Shown here one piece after another: positions 1 through 11,536 of a DNA stretch of 11,677 bases (positions are counted from its first letter, which is position 1; each line of letters opens with the position of its first letter). The notes beneath the pieces are model-generated. The model saw only the letters and a list, made by a program, of their open reading frames with translations, had not been told where the DNA came from and did not search any database. The DNA is from DASWRT01 sp036403035 (lineage in GTDB: Bacteria > Pseudomonadota > Alphaproteobacteria > ATCC43930 > CGMCC-115725). A program made the position numbers and the translations under genes. The stretch lies in assembly GCA_036403035.1 (NCBI GenBank), contig DASWRT010000400.1, positions 1 to 11,677 on the forward strand, written 5' to 3'.

Positions 1-101
1 GAGCCGGCAGGGCCGCTGCGGCCATCCCCCCGGCCCGCTACGCCGCGTAAGGCAGCGACGCGGATGCCGGCCGGGTCACGGGTTACGATGAGAGGTCATC
101 G

Positions 102-4274
<4,173 letters not shown>

Positions 4275-4300
4275 TCCTCACGGATCCGTCGAACGGAGAA

Positions 4301-4328
4301 GGGCGCGGCTTCGGCCGCGCCCTTTTTC
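4301..4328 (+). terminator. Intrinsic terminator of the rpoC transcript
   Basis: A perfect 9-bp GC stem (GGGCGCGGC at 4301-4309 paired with GCCGCGCCC at 4314-4322) closes a TTCG loop in the very stable C(UUCG)G context and is followed by TTTTTC. It lies 27 bases after the rpoC stop, so it should end the rpoBC transcript. The convergent copD-type gene stops at 4349, only about 27 bases away on the other side. The same stem read on the minus strand is followed by TTCTCC, a poor U-tract, so it may terminate that operon only weakly. Confidence 0.9.
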
Positions 4329-4348
4329 TATCCGGCCGCCGCCGCCGG

Positions 4349-6313
4349 TCAGTGGTTGTGGCCGTGCGACGACGGCATTTGGACCGAGGTTTCCGGCTTA
4401 GCGAACCGGCGATGCGCCGTCTCGGCGACGGCGGCGGCGTATGTCATGGGATCGGCCCAGGACCGGCCGGCGGCGACGGCACGCAGCCGGCCATCGACGT
4501 CGACCAGGAACTCCGCGACTGTTCCGTCGATGCTGCCGGCGAACAGGCCGTAGGCGGCGGCGGCGCCGGGATCCGCGGCGATGCAGATCCCGTCGGACAG
4601 GGCCTGCCGTTGCGAGATGGCGACCGTTTCGATGCCGAAACTCAAGTCGGTCTTCCGCCGCTCGGCGATCTCTTCCGGCCCCATGTCGTCGCCGGCCTGC
4701 GGAGCGCGCGGCAGGATCAGGCGGACGATCCGGCCGCGCAGATCGCGCAACGAAACCGCGCGGCCATCGGAGCCGCAGCGCAGCGACAGGTCGGGCGCGG
4801 GGATCGGCCGTTGCGCACCGCCGCCTTCGGCTGTGCTCGCCGCGGCGAGGCGAGCCGCATCGGCGTTGGCGTGAACGAAGTCGATCAGGTTCCAGCGCGC
4901 GGTCTCGTCGAGCGCCGCCGCGAAGCCCGGCATCCTGCCGTCCCGTCCTTCGGAGATCCACCAGAACAGGTCGCCGTCACGATGGAGATAGATATGCTCG
5001 GCGGTCAGGTCGGTTGCCGCTTTATCCACGTCGGCGGGAACGGCGGGACCGCCGCCGCGCCCGTCTGCCCCGTGGCACATCGTGCAGTTCGTGGCGAACA
5101 GCGCCTTGCCGCGTGCGACCGAGGCAGCCGTGTATCCGGTCGGCGAGGTCCAGAAGCTCGTCGGGTTGGCCTCGACCGCCAGCAGCCGCAGAGGCGTTGC
5201 GACGGCTGCGGCGAGAAAGGCGCAACCGACGAACAGATGGCCGGCGCGGTTCGCGCGGTCGAGCCGGCTCGCGACGAGCAGCACGATCCCGGCGAGGGCC
5301 GCGCCGAGCGCAAGCGCCATGTCGAACGCCGCGCCGGGCTGATCGATCGCGGCGGCGTCGAAACGGAAGGGCAGGGGCCACCAAGGGCGGTCGTGGATCG
5401 CCGGGGGCTCCGCCGCGAGGAATCCCGCGGCCAGGACCGCGGCGGCGGCGAGCGCTGCTTCCAGGGCGACGCTTCGTCTGAGGGCGTCCGCGGCGGCGGC
5501 ATTTGACGCCGCATTCGCCAGACGCGGCGTGAGCCGGAATCGGTTGACGGCAGCCAGCGCGAGCATGGCGAGGAACAATGCGATCTTCACCGTCAGCGCC
5601 TGCCCGTACGGCGTCCCGACGAGGTTCGGGACGGAGCCGACGAGAACCCAGGCGCTCGCCGTGCCGCCGGCGGCGAGAGCGGCGACGCAGACCATGCCGA
5701 CCGGAGAAAAGCGCCGCGCGGCTTCCGCTGCCTGCATGAGCTTTCCGTCGCGTCGGCAGGCCGCGACGAAGAGGAGGAGCGGGAGCAGCGCTCCGATCCA
5801 GGCGCCGGCGGCGGCGAGATGGAGCGCCTGCATCCCGGTCAGGACCCAGCGCTCGGTTCCCTCCATTGCCGCCGCATGTCCGATCGCCGCGTGAAGGACG
5901 ACGGTCAGCACGGCCGCGATCAGCGCCGCCGTTCCCCGGACGGCGGTTGACTGTCGGAGCGGAACCAAGAGGCAAATGCCGGCGAGGAGGAGCAGCGCCG
6001 CCTGCGCCGTCAGGACGTGTCCGAACTCCGTCCGTTCGAGCACTGTCGGGATGCCGGGCAGCGCCCCCGTGATGCTTTCCGCTCCGGTCATCACCGCTGT
6101 CTGGACCAGCAGCCATGCCGCCCCGCCGGCGAGGCCGAGCACGAGGCTCGCCCAGGCCAGCCGATGGAGCGCCCGGCCGATCCGGCGCGCTAGCGCCGCG
6201 GGAGCATGGCGCAAGGCCGGACCGCCGATCGCCACCCGGAACAGCAGCGTGCCCAACAGCGACATCGCGCCGAGCATATGCGCCGCCCGGCAGAGGGCGA
6301 TTGCCGTTTCCAC
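4349..6313 (-). CDS. copD: CopD-like membrane protein fused to cytochrome c and a thioredoxin-like domain
   Basis: A 654-residue protein with three parts. Residues 1-300 resemble the CopD copper-resistance/uptake family: about eight hydrophobic helices with membrane-embedded histidines (H12, H50, H99, H141, H146, H165). Two more helices lie at about 330-348 and 358-380. Residues 395-485 form a mono-haem class I cytochrome c with CTMCH (C410, C413, H414) and a likely axial M461 in RMPGF, so this part should be periplasmic. Residues 503-635 look like a redoxin/thioredoxin fold (APDLSLRC, then VSLRDLRG, then FLVDVDGRLRA) but have no CxxC. The protein ends in HGHNH, a possible metal ligand. The GTG start is preceded by AGGGGG (6323-6328) at 9 nt; the next ATG (M13) would cut the first helix. 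It lies 29 nt after copC. Copper transport with a redox step is inferred. Confidence 0.88.
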   Translation of the reverse strand: METAIALCRAAHMLGAMSLLGTLLFRVAIGGPALRHAPAALARRIGRALHRLAWASLVLGLAGGAAWLLVQTAVMTGAESITGALPGIPTVLERTEFGHVLTAQAALLLLAGICLLVPLRQSTAVRGTAALIAAVLTVVLHAAIGHAAAMEGTERWVLTGMQALHLAAAGAWIGALLPLLLFVAACRRDGKLMQAAEAARRFSPVGMVCVAALAAGGTASAWVLVGSVPNLVGTPYGQALTVKIALFLAMLALAAVNRFRLTPRLANAASNAAAADALRRSVALEAALAAAAVLAAGFLAAEPPAIHDRPWWPLPFRFDAAAIDQPGAAFDMALALGAALAGIVLLVASRLDRANRAGHLFVGCAFLAAAVATPLRLLAVEANPTSFWTSPTGYTAASVARGKALFATNCTMCHGADGRGGGPAVPADVDKAATDLTAEHIYLHRDGDLFWWISEGRDGRMPGFAAALDETARWNLIDFVHANADAARLAAASTAEGGGAQRPIPAPDLSLRCGSDGRAVSLRDLRGRIVRLILPRAPQAGDDMGPEEIAERRKTDLSFGIETVAISQRQALSDGICIAADPGAAAAYGLFAGSIDGTVAEFLVDVDGRLRAVAAGRSWADPMTYAAAVAETAHRRFAKPETSVQMPSSHGHNH

Positions 6314-6322
6314 TATCGCGAT

Positions 6323-6328
6323 CCCCCT
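6323..6328 (-). promoter_or_regulatory. Ribosome binding site fixing the GTG start of the copD-type gene
   Basis: Read on the minus strand this is AGGGGG, nine bases before GTG at 6313. It supports the GTG start over the in-frame ATG twelve codons downstream. Confidence 0.6.
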
Positions 6329-6342
6329 CGCCGGACCCGCCT

Positions 6343-6708
6343 TTAGCGTCCGACGCTGAACGTGAAGTCGCCGGTGGTCGCATGCGTGTCGACGGACACG
6401 GCCCGCCAGACGACCTTGTAGGTTCCCGGCGCGAGCGGTCCGGCGACCGGCACGGTGAGATGCTTCCGGTCGCTTTCGTCTGCTTGAAGGGGTTGCCTGT
6501 CGACCCGCTTCCCGGCGCCGTCGAACACCGAGACGCTGCTCAGCGCCGGCTCCAGCCGTTCGCTGAACCAGAGCTGCACGGCGTCCGGCGCCGTTTGCAC
6601 CGACCCGCCCACCGGCGGCGTCGCGTGGTCGAGGAAGGCATGCGCCCTCGCCGCCGCCGGAACGACGGCGGCGAGGGCGACGGACAAGGGCAGAAGGAGT
6701 CGTTTCAT
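6343..6708 (-). CDS. copC: Periplasmic copper-binding protein CopC
   Basis: CopC is a small periplasmic beta-sandwich that binds copper and is thought to pass it to CopD. From the ATG at 6708 the product has 121 residues. It starts with a clear Sec signal peptide (MKRLLLPLSVALAAVVPAAARA) that should be cut to leave histidine as residue 1 of the mature protein (HAFLDHATP). Near the C-terminus is SVDTHATTGDF, whose Asp and His complete the family's Cu(II) site with the N-terminal His. There is no Met-rich Cu(I) loop, so it resembles the Cu(II)-only class. A GTG nine bases upstream (6717) overlaps the stop of the preceding gene as GTGA. I prefer the ATG because GGTGA lies five bases before it and because it gives a standard signal peptide. 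The copD-type gene follows 29 nt downstream. Confidence 0.93.
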   Translation of the reverse strand: MKRLLLPLSVALAAVVPAAARAHAFLDHATPPVGGSVQTAPDAVQLWFSERLEPALSSVSVFDGAGKRVDRQPLQADESDRKHLTVPVAGPLAPGTYKVVWRAVSVDTHATTGDFTFSVGR

Positions 6709-6713
6709 CCGGT

Positions 6714-6718
6714 TCACC
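6714..6718 (-). promoter_or_regulatory. Shine-Dalgarno site choosing the copC ATG
   Basis: Read on the minus strand this is GGTGA, five bases before ATG at 6708. It contains both the alternative GTG start and the TGA stop of the upstream barrel-like gene, so translation of the two genes is probably coupled. Confidence 0.55.
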
Positions 6719-7694
6719 AGGAGATGAGCGGCCGATCGAAGATCGGACGGCCGAGTGTCTGCGGAAAGAGATCGTCGAGGAAGAAGTGGAGCTGGGCGAT
6801 CACGCCCACGTTGTGTCCAGTCCGCTCGTTGATTGGAAAGATCGCCTCGATGCCGAGCTGGAAATACTGCCCCGCCCAGACGATTCCGGGATTGATCGTC
6901 CCGGTCGTGCCGCCGCCGCGATCGACGGGACTTTCGAACGCGAACTCGACGAGGGGGATAAGCCGGCTGAAGGGAGCTTTGAGGCCGATGTCACGTACGA
7001 ATGACTGCAGATAGGGCAGGCTGTATTCCACGGCGAAGCCGTATTGGATCGTGTCGGAGTGCTGTTCGCGGCCGAGCATGATGCTGCCGGTATCCTCGTC
7101 GACGATCGTCCGGGACGAACTGCTCCTGAGCGGGATGGCGCCGCCGAGCGTGCCGGTGACCGCGAGCGGCTTGAGATAGCTCAGCCCGTCGGGAAGGTCG
7201 CCGAAGCCCTTTCCGAAGAACACCGCCGGCGTGACCGTGTTGAACCGGTCGGCGCCGATGCGCTGTGCCCCCGTGCCGCCGATTTCGAAGGCGGTCCCGA
7301 ACGACAGGATCGCCTCGTGCTCCTCGGACGTGAAGAACTGGTACTTGAGCTGCATCTCGACATTGCCCCACCCGTATTGCGTCGGACCGCCGTCGGGGTT
7401 GAGGACGGCGTACCGTTCGGCGATCGAGACCCCGAAGTCACGTGTGATCCGCTTGGCCAGCTCGGCCGAGATTTCGGTATCTCGCGCGCCCGGTTCGTCG
7501 CCCGACCCCGGCGTGCGGACCGTCGAGACGGTGGGCAGCGACAGTTCGTCGGCCACGAACGGGTCGTCGGTCGTCAGGGTCGCCGGGAAGAAACGCTTGC
7601 CGGCGAAGCCGTGCGCAACGGCGTCGGTGCCGGCGAGGCAGGCGGAAAGGGCGGCCAGCGTCGCGATCGCCGCCGCCGGAATGTGATGGCGCAC
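6714..7694 (-). CDS. Exported protein, probable outer-membrane beta-barrel of a copper operon
   Basis: I do not recognise a named family. The 326-residue product begins with a Sec signal (MRHHIPAAAIATLAALSA) whose cut could fall after AVA, leaving H28 as first residue. Alternatively LSAC19 is a good lipobox and it could be a lipoprotein. After an acidic, Pro/Ser/Thr-rich stretch (residues 41-75) the rest alternates short amphipathic beta-strands with Gly/Asp/Asn turns (for example VEMQLKYQFF, ILSFGTAFEIGG, YFQLGIEAIFPI, VGVIAQLHFFL). It ends in an aromatic residue (ISW), as many outer-membrane barrels do. This recalls the MetA/phenol-degradation 'transporter' type of barrel, but that assignment is tentative. 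The GTG start has AAGGAG (7704-7709) nine bases upstream. Its stop touches the copC start, so a role in copper movement or sensing at the outer membrane is inferred. Confidence 0.8.
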   Translation of the reverse strand: MRHHIPAAAIATLAALSACLAGTDAVAHGFAGKRFFPATLTTDDPFVADELSLPTVSTVRTPGSGDEPGARDTEISAELAKRITRDFGVSIAERYAVLNPDGGPTQYGWGNVEMQLKYQFFTSEEHEAILSFGTAFEIGGTGAQRIGADRFNTVTPAVFFGKGFGDLPDGLSYLKPLAVTGTLGGAIPLRSSSSRTIVDEDTGSIMLGREQHSDTIQYGFAVEYSLPYLQSFVRDIGLKAPFSRLIPLVEFAFESPVDRGGGTTGTINPGIVWAGQYFQLGIEAIFPINERTGHNVGVIAQLHFFLDDLFPQTLGRPIFDRPLISW

Positions 7695-7703
7695 TTGAGG
7701 AAA

Positions 7704-7709
7704 CTCCTT
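7704..7709 (-). promoter_or_regulatory. Ribosome binding site of the barrel-like gene
   Basis: Read on the minus strand this is AAGGAG, nine bases before GTG at 7694. It decides the GTG start, since no ATG is available near the signal peptide. Confidence 0.65.
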
Positions 7710-7782
7710 GCGTCCTTGCGGGAGCGGCGCACGGAGCGTCGGCCGGTCGAGATGATCGGCCGGGCAGGCGCTGCGCCGCGGA

Positions 7783-8223
7783 TCAGACCGGGATCGGGTG
7801 CAAGGAGGAGGGAGGGCCGCGCGGCGAATAGAAGGCGGCGGGCGGGCGCCGTGCCGCCGATGCCGGCTCCGCCGGCACGAGGCGGTCGGTTACGGAGCGG
7901 ACAGGGGGAGACGGCGCCGCAGGCGACGCGGCGAGCGCCTTGGCGCCGCCGGCGTGGATGAAGCAACCCGGACAATGCTGATGGACGTGCCCGGCCGGCG
8001 GCGCCGTCGGCTTTCCGGCAGCGTCCTCGTCCGCCGGAGCGGCGGCGGGGCCGTCTTCGGTTGCCGCCGCGCAGAGCAGCATCGTGTCCGGCGTCGCCAG
8101 ATGGGCGGCGATCGCCGTGACGGCGAGCGGGAAATAAGTCTGCAGGACGAGCGCAAGCACGCCGAGCCAGGCGGCCGCGACGTGCCGTATATTGCTTCGC
8201 CCCTCGAGCGCCAGCGAACGCAT
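7783..8223 (-). CDS. DUF2946-like small membrane or secreted protein with His/Cys motif
   Basis: From the ATG at 8223 the product has 146 residues. A hydrophobic segment (about residues 14-42, WLGVLALVLQTYFPLAVTA) is an N-terminal anchor or signal. Next come an Ala/Pro/Asp-rich linker, a dense motif HVHQHCPGCFIH (HxHxHCxxCxxH), and a Pro-rich tail ending in FYSPRGPPSS. The HCPxC core and the terminal RGPP match what I recall of DUF2946 proteins, which have no established function and often sit near copper or TonB-receptor genes. The motif could bind Cu(I), Cu(II) or Zn. An upstream in-frame ATG at 8247 would add eight residues; neither start has a strong ribosome site. The gene heads the minus-strand operon, 88 nt before the barrel-like gene, so metal delivery or copper protection is a reasonable but untested guess. 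Confidence 0.75.
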   Translation of the reverse strand: MRSLALEGRSNIRHVAAAWLGVLALVLQTYFPLAVTAIAAHLATPDTMLLCAAATEDGPAAAPADEDAAGKPTAPPAGHVHQHCPGCFIHAGGAKALAASPAAPSPPVRSVTDRLVPAEPASAARRPPAAFYSPRGPPSSLHPIPV

Positions 8224-8295
8224 CTCATTATCCCGTGTTGCTGGCATACAACCATACCGCGCCGACTGGCCGCAACAGGCACGTTCGGTGTCTTG

Positions 8296-8307
8296 ATTTT
8301 CCGCGGA
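8296..8307 (+). repeat. 12-bp direct repeat, copy 1, upstream of the str promoter
   Basis: ATTTTCCGCGGA, identical to copy 2 at 8340-8351 and starting 44 bp (about four helical turns) before it. The last eight bases, TCCGCGGA, are a perfect palindrome. This copy lies just upstream of the -35 box of the rpsL promoter. It could be half of an operator; no known regulator is assigned. Confidence 0.6.
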
Positions 8308-8315
8308 TTGGCTGC

Positions 8316-8344
8316 TTGACGCCTGGAGGGCGAGCCACTATTTT
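8316..8344 (+). promoter_or_regulatory. Sigma-70 type promoter of the rpsL-rpsG-fusA-tuf operon
   Basis: The -35 is TTGACG (8316-8321, preceded by C as in the alphaproteobacterial CTTGAC form), the spacer is exactly 17 bp, and the -10 is TATTTT (8339-8344). Transcription should start near 8351, giving a leader of about 180 nt before rpsL. The copper operon reads away on the other strand, so str needs its own promoter here, and this is the best candidate in the interval. Confidence 0.72.
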
Positions 8345-8351
8345 CCGCGGA
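8340..8351 (+). repeat. 12-bp direct repeat, copy 2, overlapping the -10 and start region
   Basis: Second copy of ATTTTCCGCGGA. It begins inside the -10 box (8339-8344) and runs to the predicted transcription start. A protein bound here would block RNA polymerase; alternatively the GC-rich TCCGCGGA forms a discriminator of the kind seen in stringently controlled promoters. Confidence 0.6.
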
Positions 8352-8530
8352 CCCTTGCCGGGGGCTGGCGGTAGGAAGCCACCTAAACGCAGCCTTTAAG
8401 TACTTTGTTGTGGCTCGGCGCCGTGAGAGTCGGCGTGTTTGATAAGCAGGCAGAAGTGCCAGTTTCAGCCGCGCGAGCGATGCGAGATCGCCTTGCCGCG
8501 GCAATGGCGTTTGATGAGGTGCGTGAACGC
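8352..8530 (+). promoter_or_regulatory. Long 5' leader of the str operon with potential hairpins
   Basis: About 180 nt separate the predicted start of transcription from the rpsL ATG. Three pairings are visible. AGCCAC (8377-8382) pairs with GTGGCT (8410-8415). CGCCG (8419-8423) pairs with CGGCG (8431-8435) across a 7-nt loop. The palindrome TTGCCGCGGCAA (8493-8504), flanked by GCC and GGC, lies just before the ribosome binding site. The region is open in the rpsL frame but resembles no part of S12, so I read it as untranslated leader. Together with 8224-8351 it makes up the 307-base stretch without a gene between the DUF2946-like gene and rpsL. Confidence 0.45.
8516..8521 (+). promoter_or_regulatory. 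Ribosome binding site fixing the rpsL start
   Basis: GAGGTG lies nine bases before ATG at 8531. It supports the conserved MPTINQL start over longer in-frame extensions that run back to 8405. Confidence 0.7.
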
Positions 8531-8902
8531 ATGCCGACGATCAACCAGCTGATCCGCAAGCCGCGGGCGCCGCAGGCCGCGCGCAACAAGGTGCCGGCCA
8601 TGGAGGCCTGCCCGCAGAAGCGGGGCGTCTGCACCCGCGTGTACACGACCACCCCGAAGAAGCCGAACTCGGCGCTCCGCAAGGTGGCGCGCGTGCGCCT
8701 CACCAACGGCTTCGAGGTGACCAGCTACATCCCGGGCGAGGGCCATAACCTGCAGGAGCACTCCGTGGTGCTGATCCGCGGCGGCCGCGTCAAGGATCTG
8801 CCCGGCGTACGGTACCACATCATCCGCGGCACGCTCGATACGCAGGGCGTCAAGGATCGCCGCCAGCGCCGGTCGAAGTACGGCGCGAAGCGGCCGAAGT
8901 AA
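8531..8902 (+). CDS. rpsL: 30S ribosomal protein S12
   Basis: S12 sits at the decoding centre of the small subunit and controls tRNA selection accuracy. The 123-residue product starts MPTINQLIRKPR, the near-invariant S12 N-terminus, which with the GAGGTG site at 8516-8521 decides the start. The loop TTPKKPNSALRK carries K43, and GRVKDLPGVRYH carries K88 and D89, the residue methylthiolated by RimO in many bacteria. K43 and K88 are the wild-type residues, so no classical streptomycin-resistance substitution is present. It is the first gene of the str operon, 18 nt before rpsG. Confidence 0.98.
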   Translation: MPTINQLIRKPRAPQAARNKVPAMEACPQKRGVCTRVYTTTPKKPNSALRKVARVRLTNGFEVTSYIPGEGHNLQEHSVVLIRGGRVKDLPGVRYHIIRGTLDTQGVKDRRQRRSKYGAKRPK

Positions 8903-8920
8903 GGATAGGAGAGCGCGGGC

Positions 8921-9391
8921 ATGTCGCGTCGTAGAGCCGCCGAGAAGCGCGAGGTCCTGCCGGACGCCAAGTTCGGGGACCAGGTGGTGACGAAGTTCAT
9001 GAACTGCCTGATGTACGAGGGCAAGAAGTCGGTCGCCGAGACGATCGTCTACGGTGCCTTCGAGCGCATTCAGAGGCGTACCGGGCAGGAGCCGCTGCGC
9101 GTCTTCCACGATGCGCTGGGCAATGTCCGGCCGACGGTCGAGGTCCGTTCCCGCCGCGTCGGCGGCGCGACGTATCAGGTGCCTGTCGAGGTCCGCACCG
9201 ACCGCAGCCAGGCGCTGGCGATCCGCTGGCTGATCAACAGCGCGCGCGGCCGGTCCGAAAACACGATGGAGGAGCGGCTCTCGGGCGAGCTTCTCGATGC
9301 CGCGGGCAACCGTGGCGGCGCGGTCAAGAAGCGTGAGGACACGCATCGCATGGCCGACGCTAACAAAGCCTTCTCGCACTATCGCTGGTAG
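8921..9391 (+). CDS. rpsG: 30S ribosomal protein S7
   Basis: S7 is a primary 16S rRNA binder that nucleates assembly of the 30S head and lines the E site. The 156-residue product has the usual length and N-terminus (MSRRRAAEKREVLPD). The beta-hairpin region (VEVRSRRVGGATYQVPVEVR, residues 74-93) and the HRMADANKAFSHYRW tail are also typical. AGGAGAG (8907-8913) lies seven bases before the ATG. In E. coli S7 represses its own operon by binding between rpsL and rpsG. Here that gap is only 18 nt, too short for the E. coli-type structure, so any S7 feedback would need another site. Confidence 0.98.
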   Translation: MSRRRAAEKREVLPDAKFGDQVVTKFMNCLMYEGKKSVAETIVYGAFERIQRRTGQEPLRVFHDALGNVRPTVEVRSRRVGGATYQVPVEVRTDRSQALAIRWLINSARGRSENTMEERLSGELLDAAGNRGGAVKKREDTHRMADANKAFSHYRW

Positions 9392-9423
9392 CTGGTCGTC
9401 CGCCGCGACCTCCGGAGTTATCT

Positions 9424-11499
<2,076 letters not shown>

Positions 11500-11536
11500 C
11501 GCTGCCCTGACGAGACTTTGAGCGGAGAACAAGGCC

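Noticed and set aside
1..101. Possible rpoB C-terminus before rpoC (frames ending at TAA 48-50 or TGA 103-105)
   Set aside because: None of the tails looks like a known RpoB end, and no conserved residues allow a choice of frame, so I left it as unassigned upstream sequence.
5082..5506. Plus-strand open frames opposite the copD-type gene
   Set aside because: They overlap the cytochrome and membrane domains on the other strand, which are clearly coding, and have only Arg-rich shadow sequences.
7695..7782. Possible attenuator between the DUF2946-like and barrel-like genes (repeated TCGGCCGG)
   Set aside because: The stem is only six pairs of a self-complementary motif common in GC-rich DNA, and no U-tract follows.
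8224..8290. Promoter or CueR/CopY-type operator for the copper operon
   Set aside because: I searched the minus strand for a good -35/-10 pair and for a MerR-type 19-bp spaced dyad. Candidates such as TATGGT have no acceptable -35, so nothing was called.
8405..8530. N-terminal extension of rpsL by 42 codons
   Set aside because: S12 begins MPTINQL in bacteria, there is a good ribosome site for 8531, and the extension resembles nothing in S12.
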